From the NCBI RefSeq assembly GCF_002741075.1, contig NZ_CP016634.1:3316001-3380000 (forward strand): a DNA stretch of 64,000 nt, in the 5' to 3' direction. Positions 51,066-60,702 of the stretch are shown here, piece after piece (within the stretch, counting starts at the first letter, position 1; every line of letters begins with the position of its first letter). The position numbers and the translations under genes were made by a program. Origin of the DNA: Pseudomonas putida. GTDB lineage: Bacteria > Pseudomonadota > Gammaproteobacteria > Pseudomonadales > Pseudomonadaceae. Under the pieces are notes generated by a model, which searched no databases, had not been told where the DNA came from, and saw only the letters and a program-made list of their open reading frames with translations.

Positions 51066-52520
51066 GTGATCCAGTTTCTCGTCAACCAGGAGCTGCGTAG
51101 TGAGCACGCCCTGGACCCGAACATGACGGTGCTGCAATACCTGCGTGAGCACCTGGGCAAACCCGGCACCAAGGAAGGCTGCGCCAGTGGCGACTGCGGC
51201 GCCTGCACCGTGGTGGTCGGCGAGCTGGCCCAGGACGACCAGGGCCGTGATACCGTGCGCTACCGCAGCCTCAACTCCTGCCTGACGTTCGTCTCGTCGC
51301 TGCACGGCAAACAGTTGATCAGTGTCGAAGGCCTCAAGCACCAAGGCGAACTGCACAGCGTGCAGCAAGCCATGGCTGATTGCCATGGTTCTCAGTGCGG
51401 TTTCTGCACCCCAGGCTTCGTCATGTCCCTGTTCGCCCTGCAAAAGAACAGCGACGGCCACGATCTGCACCAAGCCCAGGAGGCCCTGGCAGGCAACCTG
51501 TGCCGCTGCACCGGCTACCGTCCGATCCTCGCCGCCGCCGAGCAGAGCTGCGCCCGCCCTTGTCGCGACCAGTTCGACGAGCAGCAAGCCCAGACCATCG
51601 CCCGCCTCAAGGCGATCGCGCCAACCGAAACCGGTGAACTCAACAGCGGCGACAAGCGTTGTCTGGTGCCGCTGACCGTGGCCGACCTTGCCGACCTGTA
51701 CAGCTCGCACCCCGAGGCCCGCCTGCTGGCTGGCGGTACCGATCTGGCCTTGGAAGTCACCCAGTTCCACAAGGCCCTGCCGGTGATGATCTACGTCGGT
51801 CACGTGGCCGAACTCAAGTGCATCGAAAAAACCGCGACCCATCTGCAAATCGGCGCAGCCACCCCGCTGACCGACTGCTACGGCGCCCTGAACGAGGAGT
51901 ACCCGGACTTCGGCGCCCTGCTGCACCGCTTCGCCTCACTGCAGATCCGCAACCAGGGCACCCTGGGTGGCAACATCGGCAACGCTTCGCCGATCGGCGA
52001 CTCGCCACCCCTGCTGATCGCCCTCGACGCCCAGGTGGTCCTGCGCCAGGGCCAAACCCAGCGCACCCTGGCGCTGGAAGACTACTTCATCGATTACCGC
52101 ATCACCGCACGCCAGGACAGCGAGTTCATCGAGAAGATCATCGTCCCGCGTGCCAGCGCCGACTGGACGTTCCGCGCCTACAAGGTTTCCAAGCGCCTGG
52201 ACGACGACATCTCGGCAGTGTGCGCTGCGTTCAACCTGCGTATCGAGGACGGGGTGGTTCGCGAGGCCCGCATCGCCTTCGGCGGCATGGCAGCCATCCC
52301 CAAACGTGCCCGCGCCTGCGAAGCCGCCCTGGTGGGCAAGACCTGGACCCAGGCCAGCATCGAGCAGGCCTGCCAAGCCTTGGACGAAGATTTCACCCCA
52401 CTCTCGGACTTCCGCGCCAGCAAGGAATACCGCCTGCTGACTGCGCAGAACCTGCTGCGCAAGTACTTCATCGAACTGCAATCGCCGTACATCGAAACCC
52501 GGGTGACCGCTTATGTCTAA
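51066..52520 (+). CDS. xdhA: Xanthine dehydrogenase small subunit (2Fe-2S and FAD)
   Basis: Protein of 484 residues starting at GTG 51066. The first 2Fe-2S cluster is held by C39, C44, C47 and C72, the second by C106-type spacing with C111, C114, C146 and C148 (QCGFC, CRCTGYR). From about 190 the FAD domain follows (LLAGGTDLALEVTQ, GGNIGNASPIGDSPP). It carries electrons from the molybdenum site to NAD+. It overlaps xdhB by eight bases. The pathway oxidises hypoxanthine and xanthine to urate. Confidence 0.95.
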   Translation: MIQFLVNQELRSEHALDPNMTVLQYLREHLGKPGTKEGCASGDCGACTVVVGELAQDDQGRDTVRYRSLNSCLTFVSSLHGKQLISVEGLKHQGELHSVQQAMADCHGSQCGFCTPGFVMSLFALQKNSDGHDLHQAQEALAGNLCRCTGYRPILAAAEQSCARPCRDQFDEQQAQTIARLKAIAPTETGELNSGDKRCLVPLTVADLADLYSSHPEARLLAGGTDLALEVTQFHKALPVMIYVGHVAELKCIEKTATHLQIGAATPLTDCYGALNEEYPDFGALLHRFASLQIRNQGTLGGNIGNASPIGDSPPLLIALDAQVVLRQGQTQRTLALEDYFIDYRITARQDSEFIEKIIVPRASADWTFRAYKVSKRLDDDISAVCAAFNLRIEDGVVREARIAFGGMAAIPKRARACEAALVGKTWTQASIEQACQALDEDFTPLSDFRASKEYRLLTAQNLLRKYFIELQSPYIETRVTAYV

Positions 52521-54912
52521 CCATCACGTAGCCAAGAGCCAGGCCGAGATGGCCGAACTGTTCAGCCAGGACCTGACCACCGGGGTCGGCCGCAGCATCA
52601 AGCACGACAGCGCCGACAAGCACGTCAGCGGCGAGGCGGTGTACATCGATGACCGCCTGGAATTCCCCAACCAGTTGCACGTCTTCGCGCGCACCGCCGA
52701 CCGCGCCCATGCGCGCATCCTGCGCATCGACACCACGCCATGCTACGCCTTCGAGGGCGTACGCATCGCCATCACCCATGAAGACATCCCGGGCCTGAAG
52801 GACATCGGCCCGGTGGTCGCCGGTGACCCGCTGCTGGCCATCGACAAAGTGGAGTTCTTCGGTCAGCCGGTGCTGGCCGTCGCAGCCCGCGACCTGGACA
52901 CCGCACGCCGCGCCGCGATGGCGGCGATCGTCGAGTACGAAGATCTCGAACCGGTACTGGACGTGGTCGAGGCCCTGCGCAAGAAGCATTTCGTGCTGGA
53001 CAGCCACACCCACCAGCGCGGCGACTCGGACAGCGCCCTGGCCACTGCCCCCCACCGCCTGCAAGGCACTTTGCACATCGGTGGCCAAGAGCACTTCTAC
53101 CTGGAAACCCAGATCTCTTCGGTGATGCCCACCGAGGACGGCGGCATGATCGTCTTCTGCTCCACCCAGAACCCCACCGAGGTGCAGAAGCTGGTAGCTG
53201 AAGTGCTGGACGTGCCGATGAACAAGATCGTCGTGGACATGCGCCGCATGGGCGGCGGCTTCGGCGGCAAGGAGACCCAGGCGGCCAGCCCGGCCTGCCT
53301 GTGCGCCGTCATCGCGCGCCTGACCGGTCAACCGACCAAGATGCGCCTGCCGCGCGTCGAAGACATGATGATGACCGGCAAACGTCACCCGTTCTACGTG
53401 GAGTACGACGTAGGCTTCGACGACAGCGGCCGCCTGCACGGCATCAACCTGGACCTGGCCGGCAACTGCGGTTACTCGCCTGATCTGTCCGGCTCGATCG
53501 TCGACCGCGCCATGTTCCACTCCGACAACGCCTACTACCTGGGCGACGCCACGGTGCATGGCCACCGCTGCAAGACCAACACCGCGTCCAACACGGCCTA
53601 CCGTGGTTTCGGCGGCCCGCAGGGCATGGTCGCCATCGAGCAGGTGATGGACCATATCGCCCGCCATCTGGCGCTCGACCCCCTGGCCGTGCGCAAAGCC
53701 AACTACTACGGCAAGACCGAGCGCAACGTCACTCATTACTACCAGACCGTCGAGCACAACATGCTCGAGGAGATGACCGCCGAGCTCGAGGCCAGTGCCG
53801 ACTACGCCGAGCGCCGCGAGTCGATCCGCCGCTTCAATGAACACAGCCCGGTGCTCAAGAAAGGCCTGGCGCTGACCCCGGTGAAGTTCGGTATCTCGTT
53901 CACCGCGACCTTCCTCAACCAAGCTGGCGCGCTGATCCACATCTACACCGACGGCAGCATCCATCTGAACCATGGCGGCACCGAGATGGGCCAGGGCCTG
54001 AACACCAAGGTCGCCCAGGTTGTGGCCCAGGTGTTCCAAGTCGATTTCGAGCGCATCCAGATCACCGCCACCAACACCGACAAGGTGCCTAACACCTCGC
54101 CGACCGCCGCCTCCAGTGGCGCCGACCTCAACGGCAAGGCCGCGCAGAACGCCGCTGAGATCCTCAAGAAGCGCCTGACCGAGTTCGCCGCTCGGCACTA
54201 CAAGGTCACCGAGGAAGATGTGGAGTTCCGCAACGGCCATGTGCGGGTGCGCGACCAGATCGTGAGCTTCGAGCAATTGGTGCAGCAGGCCTACTTTGCC
54301 CAGGTGTCGCTGTCGAGTACCGGTTTCTATCGCACGCCGAAGATCTACTACGACCGCGACCAGGCCCGCGGCCGGCCGTTCTACTACTTCGCCTTCGGCG
54401 CGGCCTGCGTCGAGGTGGTGGTCGATACCCTGACCGGCGAATACAAGATGCTGCGGGCCGATATCCTGCACGACGTCGGCGCCTCGCTGAACCCGGCCAT
54501 CGACATCGGCCAGGTAGAAGGCGGCTTCATCCAGGGCATGGGCTGGCTGACCACCGAGGAACTGGTGTGGAACGCCAAGGGCAAGCTGATGACCAACGGC
54601 CCGGCGAGCTACAAGATCCCGGCGGTGGCGGACATGCCACTGGACCTGCGCGTGAAGCTGGTGGAAAACCGCAAGAACCCGGAAGACACCGTGTTCCACT
54701 CCAAAGCCGTGGGCGAGCCGCCGTTCATGCTCGGCATCGCTGCCTGGTGCGCCATCAAGGATGCCGTGGCGAGCATCGCCGACTACCGCGTGCAGCCGCA
54801 GGTCGATGCCCCGGCGACGCCTGAGCGAGTGCTGTGGGGCTGCGAGCAGATGCGCAAGGCGGTAGCCGCCGAGCAGCCTGCCGAGCAGGAACTGGAAACC
54901 GTCACCCACTGA
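52513..54912 (+). CDS. xdhB: Xanthine dehydrogenase molybdopterin-binding subunit
   Basis: Protein of 799 residues with the two molybdopterin domains. Visible blocks are GGGFGGKETQ (near 245), TAYRGFGGPQGMVAIE (near 360), NTSPTAASSGADLNG and the catalytic glutamate in KAVGEPPFML (near 735). It hydroxylates xanthine at the Mo centre in the cytoplasm. It overlaps xdhA and precedes xdhC across a REP pair of about 75 bp. Confidence 0.95.
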   Translation: MSNHHVAKSQAEMAELFSQDLTTGVGRSIKHDSADKHVSGEAVYIDDRLEFPNQLHVFARTADRAHARILRIDTTPCYAFEGVRIAITHEDIPGLKDIGPVVAGDPLLAIDKVEFFGQPVLAVAARDLDTARRAAMAAIVEYEDLEPVLDVVEALRKKHFVLDSHTHQRGDSDSALATAPHRLQGTLHIGGQEHFYLETQISSVMPTEDGGMIVFCSTQNPTEVQKLVAEVLDVPMNKIVVDMRRMGGGFGGKETQAASPACLCAVIARLTGQPTKMRLPRVEDMMMTGKRHPFYVEYDVGFDDSGRLHGINLDLAGNCGYSPDLSGSIVDRAMFHSDNAYYLGDATVHGHRCKTNTASNTAYRGFGGPQGMVAIEQVMDHIARHLALDPLAVRKANYYGKTERNVTHYYQTVEHNMLEEMTAELEASADYAERRESIRRFNEHSPVLKKGLALTPVKFGISFTATFLNQAGALIHIYTDGSIHLNHGGTEMGQGLNTKVAQVVAQVFQVDFERIQITATNTDKVPNTSPTAASSGADLNGKAAQNAAEILKKRLTEFAARHYKVTEEDVEFRNGHVRVRDQIVSFEQLVQQAYFAQVSLSSTGFYRTPKIYYDRDQARGRPFYYFAFGAACVEVVVDTLTGEYKMLRADILHDVGASLNPAIDIGQVEGGFIQGMGWLTTEELVWNAKGKLMTNGPASYKIPAVADMPLDLRVKLVENRKNPEDTVFHSKAVGEPPFMLGIAAWCAIKDAVASIADYRVQPQVDAPATPERVLWGCEQMRKAVAAEQPAEQELETVTH

Positions 54913-54922
54913 CAACGCGAAA

Positions 54923-54999
54923 CCCTGTGGGAGCGGGTTCACCCGCGAATACGGCGACGAACCGCCATCGTCTTCGCGGACAAACCCGCCCCCACAGGG
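54923..54999. repeat. Inverted REP pair between xdhB and xdhC
   Basis: CCCTGTGGGAGCGGGTTCAC and on (54923-54949) and the reversed copy ending in CCCCCACAGGG (54973-54999) flank a 23-base centre. The long hairpin lies inside the xdhABC operon and could stabilise the upstream mRNA or reduce xdhC expression. Confidence 0.75.
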
Positions 55000-55028
55000 T
55001 CCGTGGCGCAACTTAGAGAGGTTGCATC

Positions 55029-55874
55029 ATGCACCAATGGATCAACGCCCTCGCCGACCACCAGGCCCGCGGTGAAGCTTGCGTTCTGGTGACCATCATC
55101 GAAGAGCGCGGTTCGACGCCCCGCAACGCCGGCTCGAAGATGGTGGTCAGCGCCACCGACCTGTTCGACACCATCGGCGGCGGCCATCTGGAGTACAAGG
55201 CGCTGCACATTGCCCGGCAAATGCTCGAGGAACAACGCACCACCCCGCATCTCGAGCGCTTCAGCCTGGGGGCGAGCCTTGGCCAATGCTGTGGCGGCGT
55301 CACGGTGCTGCTGTTCGAGCCAATGGCTGCGGTGCAGGCGCAGATCGCGGTGTTCGGCGCGGGCCACGTCGGCCGCGCTCTGGTACCCTTGCTCGCCGCG
55401 CTACCCTGCCGGGTGCGCTGGATCGATTCGCGCGAGCAGGAGTTCCCTGAGGTCATCCCCAATGGTGTGACCAAGGTCGTCAGCGAGGAGCCGGTCGAGG
55501 AAGTCGCCGAGCTGCCAGCGGGCAGCTATTGCATCGTCATGACCCACAACCACCAGCTCGACCTTGAACTGACTGCCGCCATTCTCAAGCGCAATGATTT
55601 CACCTGGTTCGGCCTGATCGGCTCGAAGACCAAACGGGTCAAGTTCGAGCACCGCCTGCGCGAACGCGGCTACGACGACGCCGTCGTGGCGCGGATGCGT
55701 TGTCCGATGGGCCTGGCCGAGGTCAAGGGCAAGCTGCCGATCGAGATCGCCGTGTCCATCGCCGCGGAAATCATTGCCACCTACAACGCCTGCTTCGGCC
55801 AGCACGACGCTGCCGCCAACTCAGGCCCAATCGCCCAATTGCTGCCGCCCTCCCGGCGCAGCCAAGCCAATTGA
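55029..55874 (+). CDS. xdhC: Xanthine dehydrogenase accessory protein XdhC
   Basis: Protein of 281 residues. The N-terminal XdhC/CoxI domain has the cysteine motif GQCCGGVTVLLFEP (near 91), and a Rossmann-like C-terminal domain starts at IAVFGAGHVGRALVPLL. It binds the molybdenum cofactor, sees to its sulfuration and inserts it into XdhB. A ribosome binding site GAGAGG precedes the ATG. guaD follows by 10 bp. Confidence 0.93.
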   Translation: MHQWINALADHQARGEACVLVTIIEERGSTPRNAGSKMVVSATDLFDTIGGGHLEYKALHIARQMLEEQRTTPHLERFSLGASLGQCCGGVTVLLFEPMAAVQAQIAVFGAGHVGRALVPLLAALPCRVRWIDSREQEFPEVIPNGVTKVVSEEPVEEVAELPAGSYCIVMTHNHQLDLELTAAILKRNDFTWFGLIGSKTKRVKFEHRLRERGYDDAVVARMRCPMGLAEVKGKLPIEIAVSIAAEIIATYNACFGQHDAAANSGPIAQLLPPSRRSQAN

Positions 55875-55884
55875 CGAGAACGTT

Positions 55885-57189
55885 ATGAGCGCAACCCGCA
55901 AAGCCTACCGAGCCGCCATCCTTCACAGCATCGCCGACCCGGCCGAGGTGGGCCTTGACGCTTCCCACGAATATTACGAAGACGGCCTGCTGGTGGTCGA
56001 AGAGGGCCGCATCAGTGCACTGGGGCACGCCAGCGACCTGCTGCCGAGCCTAGGCGCCGACGTCGAAGTGATTCACCACCAGGACGCCCTGATCACTCCG
56101 GGCTTCATCGATACGCACATCCATTTCCCCCAGACCGGAATGATCGGCTCATACGGCGAGCAACTGCTTGACTGGCTGAACACTTACACCTTCCCCTGCG
56201 AAAAGCAGTTCGCCGACAAGGCCCATGCCGACCAGGTGGCCAAGATCTTCCTCAAGGAACTGCTGCGCAACGGCACCACCAGCGCGCTGGTGTTCGGCAG
56301 CGTCCATCCCGAGTCGGTCGATGCCCTGTTCGAAGAAGCCCAGCGTCTGGACCTGCGCCTGATCGCCGGCAAGGTGATGATGGATCGCAACGCTCCTGAC
56401 TACCTGACCGACACCGCCGAGTCCGGCTACGCCGAAAGCAAGGCGCTGATTGAACGCTGGCATGGCAAGGGCCGCCTGCACTATGCGGTGACCCCACGCT
56501 TCGCACCCACCAGCACCCCGGAACAACTGACCCTGGCCGGCCAGTTGCTCAAGGAATACCCAGGGCTGTACATGCACACCCACCTGTCGGAGAACGTCAA
56601 GGAAATCGACTGGGTCAAGGCGCTGTTCCCTGAGCGCAAGGGCTACCTGGACGTTTATGACCACTATGAACTGCTGGGCGAGCGCTCAGTATTCGCCCAC
56701 GGCGTGCACCTGTGCGATGAAGAATGCCAGCGCCTGGCCGAAACCGGCTCGGCTGTAGCCTTCTGCCCCACTTCCAACCTGTTCCTGGGCAGCGGGCTGT
56801 TCAACCTCCCTCAGGCCGAGCGCTTCAAGGTCAACGTGGGCCTGGGCACCGACGTGGGTGCCGGCACCAGCTTCTCGCTGCTCAACACCCTGAACGAGGC
56901 CTACAAGGTCATGCAACTGCAGGGCGCGCGCCTGCATCCCTACAAGTCGCTGTACCTGGCGACCCTCGGCGGGGCCCGCGCCCTGCGCCTGGACGATCGC
57001 ATCGGCAGCCTGCGTCCGGGCAACGATGCCGACTTCGTGGTACTCGATTACAAGGCCACCCCGCTGCTGGACTACCGCATCCAGCAGTCCAACAGCATCG
57101 AAGAGACCCTGTTCGTCCTCACCACCCTGGGCGACGACCGCACCGTGCGTGAAACCTACGCCGCCGGTCGCTGCGTGCACCAGCGCTAA
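55885..57189 (+). CDS. guaD: Guanine deaminase
   Basis: Protein of 434 residues from ATG 55885 (MSATRKAYRAAILHSIAD); an open frame extends further upstream into xdhC but does not match the family. The amidohydrolase zinc ligands are H78 and H80 in GFIDTHIHFPQ, later histidines are in MHTHLSENVKEI and FAHGVHLCD, and the aspartate is in GLGTDVGAGTS. It turns guanine into xanthine, the substrate of XdhAB encoded just upstream. It is probably part of the xdhABC transcript. Confidence 0.95.
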   Translation: MSATRKAYRAAILHSIADPAEVGLDASHEYYEDGLLVVEEGRISALGHASDLLPSLGADVEVIHHQDALITPGFIDTHIHFPQTGMIGSYGEQLLDWLNTYTFPCEKQFADKAHADQVAKIFLKELLRNGTTSALVFGSVHPESVDALFEEAQRLDLRLIAGKVMMDRNAPDYLTDTAESGYAESKALIERWHGKGRLHYAVTPRFAPTSTPEQLTLAGQLLKEYPGLYMHTHLSENVKEIDWVKALFPERKGYLDVYDHYELLGERSVFAHGVHLCDEECQRLAETGSAVAFCPTSNLFLGSGLFNLPQAERFKVNVGLGTDVGAGTSFSLLNTLNEAYKVMQLQGARLHPYKSLYLATLGGARALRLDDRIGSLRPGNDADFVVLDYKATPLLDYRIQQSNSIEETLFVLTTLGDDRTVRETYAAGRCVHQR

Positions 57190-57216
57190 AGCCTTCACGC
57201 GAAGGTCACACAAGCC

Positions 57217-57244
57217 GAAACGGGGCGAGCCAGCGCCCCGTTTC
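57217..57244. terminator. Terminator between convergent guaD and aqpZ
   Basis: GAAACGGGGCG and CGCCCCGTTTC form an 11-base-pair stem with a six-base loop. It is symmetrical enough to act on both strands. Confidence 0.75.
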
Positions 57245-57275
57245 AATGCACAGGCAGATACCGTTCGTACCCAGC

Positions 57276-57974
57276 CTAGGGCTCGCGCGCCAGCCCTCGG
57301 TACAACGCGCCGCCGATCGCCGCGCCGATCAACGGCGCCACCCAGAACAACCACAACTGCTGCAATGCCCAGCCCCCGACGAACAGGGCTGGGCCGGTGC
57401 TGCGCGCAGGATTGACGGAGGTGTTTGTCACCGGAATGGAGATCAGGTGAATGAGCGTCAGCGCCAGGCCGATGGCGATGGGTGCCAGGCCTGCTGGCGC
57501 GCGCGTGTCGGTGGCGCCCATGATGATCACCAGGAACATCGCGGTCATCACCACCTCGCTGGCAAAGCCTGCCGCCAGCGAGTACCCGCCCGGCGAATGA
57601 TCGGCGTACCCGTTGGAAGCCAGCCCCGATGACAGCTCGAACCCCGCCTTGCCGCTGGCGATGAAGTAGATCACCGCTGCCGCCAGGATCGCCCCGATCA
57701 CCTGGGCAATCACGTAGGGCACGAATTCTTTGGCTGGAAACCGCCCACCCACCACAAGCCCGAACGATACCGCAGGGTTGAGGTGGCAGCCGGAAATGTG
57801 GCCGATGGCAAACGCCATGGTCAGCACCGTCAGGCCAAATGCGAAGGCGACACCCAGGATACCGATGCCAGTTGGAAAGCTCGCGGCCAACACCGCGCTG
57901 CCGCAACCACCAAGGACCAACCAGAAGGTGCCGACCAGCTCGGCACCCATGCGCTTGCCCAGGGACATACTCAT
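57276..57974 (-). CDS. aqpZ: Aquaporin Z
   Basis: Protein of 232 residues from ATG 57974 ([20 protein letters not shown]) with GAGGAG six bases before it; the longer frame to 58088 has no support. Six membrane segments and two half-helices with NPA motifs ([12 protein letters not shown] and [13 protein letters not shown]) are visible. The length matches the water channel AqpZ rather than the longer glycerol facilitators. It lies within the purine gene region but has no evident link to it. Confidence 0.92.
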   Translation of the reverse strand: MSMSLGKRMGAELVGTFWLVLGGCGSAVLAASFPTGIGILGVAFAFGLTVLTMAFAIGHISGCHLNPAVSFGLVVGGRFPAKEFVPYVIAQVIGAILAAAVIYFIASGKAGFELSSGLASNGYADHSPGGYSLAAGFASEVVMTAMFLVIIMGATDTRAPAGLAPIAIGLALTLIHLISIPVTNTSVNPARSTGPALFVGGWALQQLWLFWVAPLIGAAIGGALYRGLAREP

Positions 57975-58140
57975 GGACCTCTCCTCAAGTAGTGGAACGC
58001 ATTGGATGCGCAAGCCCAACTGCTTGATGAAGGTTTGCAAAAAACAATCTAGCAGAGCCTTGGCCAATGGCCAGTAACCCTCGTACACCGCGTCAGCGCT
58101 AATCTTCCGCCTTGCTCGCAGTCAGCGCGGGACTGAAATG

Positions 58141-58177
58141 AAAAACGCCACCGCTTCCGGCAGGGAAACGGTGGCGT
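58141..58177 (-). terminator. Terminator of the GntR gene at 58214
   Basis: On the minus strand AACGCCACCG and CGGTGGCGTT pair across a 15-base loop, followed by TTTTT. Confidence 0.75.
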
Positions 58178-58213
58178 TGAAAGATAGGGCCTGCCCGGGG
58201 AACGGGCGAAGGA

Positions 58214-58969
58214 TCAACCTTTGACAGGCACCTTAGGCTTTTTCAGCAGGTGCGAGAACACGGCGTGCAGGTCATCGGAGGCGCCCTCCTCGTCCAGGTT
58301 CAGCTTGGTGTCGATGTGATCCATGTGGTGCATCATCAGATTCACCGCCAGCTCCGCGTCACGGGCCTCGATGGCGTCGATCAACTGCATGTGCTCGTCG
58401 TAGGAGCAGTGCGAACGGTTGCCGCTTTCGTATTGCGCGATGATCAGCGAGGTCTGCGAAACCAGACTGCGCTGGAAGCTGATCAGGGGGGCATTGCCGG
58501 CCGCTTCGGCCAACTTGAGGTGGAACTCGCCGGAAAGGCGGATACCCGCACCCCGGTCACCACGGGAGAAGCTGTCGCGCTCCTCGCGGACCATCTGGCG
58601 CAGTTCGTTCAGTTGCTCGATCGTGGCGTGCTGCACGGCAAGCTCGGTGATGGCGCGCTCGACCATGCGACGCGAGAAGAACACCTGGCGCGCCTCTTCC
58701 ACCGTGGGGCTCGCCACCACCGCACCACGATTAGGTCGCAGTAGCACGACGCTTTCGTGGGCAAGGCGCGACAAGGCACGACGGATGATGGTGCGGCTGA
58801 CGCCGAAGATCTCGCCCAGCGCTTCCTCGCTCAACTTGGTGCCCGGTGCCAGGCGCTGCTCGAGGATGGCCTCGAAAATATGCGCATAGACGATGTCGTC
58901 CTGGGTACCGCTGCGGCCGGCCTTGCCGTTTCGCGCAGGTTTCTTCAGAGGTTGCAGCTGTTCGTTCAT
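58214..58969 (-). CDS. GntR-family regulator (FCD type), divergent from the purine permease
   Basis: Protein of 251 residues. After a basic start (KKPARNGKAGRSG) comes the winged helix (IVYAHIFEAILEQRLAPGTKLSEEALGEIFGVSRTIIRRALSRL), then the FCD domain with metal-type histidines (GEFHLKLAEAAG, YDEHMQLIDAIEARD, MMHHMDHI). It is divergent from the AzgA-type permease, and two TTGTACACAA-like sites lie between them, so it probably controls itself and the permease. The effector may be a purine or a degradation product; this is inference. Confidence 0.85.
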   Translation of the reverse strand: MNEQLQPLKKPARNGKAGRSGTQDDIVYAHIFEAILEQRLAPGTKLSEEALGEIFGVSRTIIRRALSRLAHESVVLLRPNRGAVVASPTVEEARQVFFSRRMVERAITELAVQHATIEQLNELRQMVREERDSFSRGDRGAGIRLSGEFHLKLAEAAGNAPLISFQRSLVSQTSLIIAQYESGNRSHCSYDEHMQLIDAIEARDAELAVNLMMHHMDHIDTKLNLDEEGASDDLHAVFSHLLKKPKVPVKG

Positions 58970-59077
58970 GGGTTCTCGAGCACGAGGGCCTGCCAGTCGA
59001 TGCCTTGACTGTATTGCCTGTCAGAAGGTGGCTGGCAAGTCCTGGATAGAAAATAAAGGGACCAAGGTATCGGCCTA

Positions 59078-59087
59078 TTGTACACAG
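59078..59087 (-). promoter_or_regulatory. Operator-like site at the GntR promoter
   Basis: TTGTACACAG, one mismatch from the repeat TTGT-N2-ACAA. On the minus strand it overlaps a -10-like TACAAT, so it fits autoregulation of the GntR gene. Confidence 0.5.
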
Positions 59088-59165
59088 GCCATTCGATTTC
59101 TGCAGGTGGCCTTTCCCATATAGCCACTACGCGACAGATCGCGCACACAAAAAATAAAACATTAT

Positions 59166-59193
59166 TTGCATTATTTGTACACAACAGCATAAT
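59166..59193 (+). promoter_or_regulatory. Permease promoter with TTGTACACAA operator
   Basis: TTGCAT (59166-59171) and CATAAT (59188-59193) are spaced by 16 bp. The repeat TTGTACACAA (59175-59184) lies in the spacer. The sequence follows the GntR operator form NyGT-N2-ACrN. Confidence 0.55.
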
Positions 59194-59327
59194 CCAGCGA
59201 GCAACTTTCTGACTCGAAAGTCAATAAATCGGTCAGACGTCTGCCAATCCCCTCGCGGAGCCGCCCAAGTGCATTGGCGCAGGACCAAGGCTCCGAAACA
59301 ACAAGAAAGACTTGAGGAGTACTCGCT

Positions 59328-60677
59328 GTGGAAAGCCGCAAATCCGAAGCCCCTACGCTGGATCTCGCTCCACCGCTCGAAACGAGTTGGCTGGAACGGA
59401 TTTTCAAACTCAAGCGACACGGCAGCACCGTCAGGACCGAGCTGATCGCCGGGGTGACCACCTTCATCACCATGGCCTACATCATCTTCGTCAACCCCAA
59501 CATCATGGCCGATGCCGGTATCGACCATGGTGCGGCGTTCGTTGCCACCTGTATCGCCGCGGCCCTGGGCTGCCTGTTGATGGGCCTCTACGCCAACTGG
59601 CCAGTGGGCCTGGCCCCCGGGATGGGGCTCAACGCTTTCTTCACCTACACCGTGGTCGGCACCATGGGCTACACCTGGGAGGCGGCGCTGGGTGCAGTGT
59701 TCGTGTCCGGCGTGCTGTTCATGGCCCTGACCCTCTCACGCGTGCGCGAATGGCTGCTTAACAGCATTCCGGTCAGCCTGCGCCACGCCATGGGCGCGGG
59801 GGTCGGCCTGTTCCTCGGACTGATCGGCCTGAAGACCGCCGGTATCGTCGTCGACAGCCCTGCCACGCTGATCAAGCTGGGTTCTCTGCATGAGCCTGGT
59901 CCACTGCTGGCGGCGGTGTGCTTCCTGATGATCGCGGTGCTCAGCTATCACCGCGTGTTCGGCGCGATCCTCATCAGCATCATCAGTGTCACCCTGGCTG
60001 GCTGGGGCCTGGGCCTGGTCCAATATGGCGGAGTGTTCTCGCTGCCGCCGAGCCTGGCTCCGACCTGGATGGCCATGGATGTGGCGGGCGTGTTCAACGT
60101 CAGCATGATCAGCGTGGTATTGGCGTTCCTGTTCGTGCACATGTTCGACACCGCCGGCACCCTGATGGGCGTAGCCCAGCGGGCCAACCTGGTCGGTGAA
60201 GACGGCCGCATCGAGAACCTGTCTCGGGCACTGAAGGCCGATAGCGCCTCCAGCGTGTTCGGCGCCGCAGTCGGCGTGCCGCCTGTGACCAGCTACGTGG
60301 AAAGTGCCGCAGGCGTTGCCGCCGGTGGCCGCACTGGCCTGACTGCCGTGGTCGTCGGTTTGCTGTTCGTCGCCGCGATGTTCTTCGCACCGTTGGCCGG
60401 GATGATCCCCGCCTACGCTACCGCTGGCGCCCTGATCTATGTGGCCATGTTGATGATGGGCAGCATGGCGCACATCCACTGGGACGAGGCGACCGACAGC
60501 ATTCCTGCGATCGTTACCGTGATCATGATGCCACTGACCTTCTCGGTCGCCGACGGCATCGCCCTGGGCTTCATCAGCTATGTGGCGCTCAAGGCCGGGA
60601 CTGGCAAGTTCAAGGAAATCTCCGCCAGCCTCTGGGTCCTTTGCGTGATCTTCATCGCCAAATTCGTGTTCCTCTGA
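59328..60677 (+). CDS. AzgA-type purine (guanine/hypoxanthine/adenine) permease
   Basis: Protein of 449 residues starting at GTG 59328 with GAGGAG nine bases before. It has about 12 to 14 membrane segments. Family marks are AGVTTFITMAYIIFVNPNIM, GLAPGMGLNAFFTYTVV and FVHMFDTAGTLMGVA. These belong to the AzgA branch of the NCS2 proton symporters (PurP/GhxP type), which carry adenine, guanine or hypoxanthine rather than urate or uracil. Its place next to xdhABC and guaD fits import of purine bases for catabolism. The exact substrate is not decided. Confidence 0.88.
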   Translation: MESRKSEAPTLDLAPPLETSWLERIFKLKRHGSTVRTELIAGVTTFITMAYIIFVNPNIMADAGIDHGAAFVATCIAAALGCLLMGLYANWPVGLAPGMGLNAFFTYTVVGTMGYTWEAALGAVFVSGVLFMALTLSRVREWLLNSIPVSLRHAMGAGVGLFLGLIGLKTAGIVVDSPATLIKLGSLHEPGPLLAAVCFLMIAVLSYHRVFGAILISIISVTLAGWGLGLVQYGGVFSLPPSLAPTWMAMDVAGVFNVSMISVVLAFLFVHMFDTAGTLMGVAQRANLVGEDGRIENLSRALKADSASSVFGAAVGVPPVTSYVESAAGVAAGGRTGLTAVVVGLLFVAAMFFAPLAGMIPAYATAGALIYVAMLMMGSMAHIHWDEATDSIPAIVTVIMMPLTFSVADGIALGFISYVALKAGTGKFKEISASLWVLCVIFIAKFVFL

Positions 60678-60702
60678 GCCTGGCGCCCTTCGTTGCACAA
60701 AC

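Larger units (their letters stand above)
58970..59327. other. Divergent regulatory region of GntR and permease genes
   Basis: This 358-bp gap holds no gene. It contains two operator-like repeats at 59078-59087 and 59175-59184 and promoter-like hexamers on both strands. The part from 59140 to 59200 is AT-rich. Confidence 0.65.
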
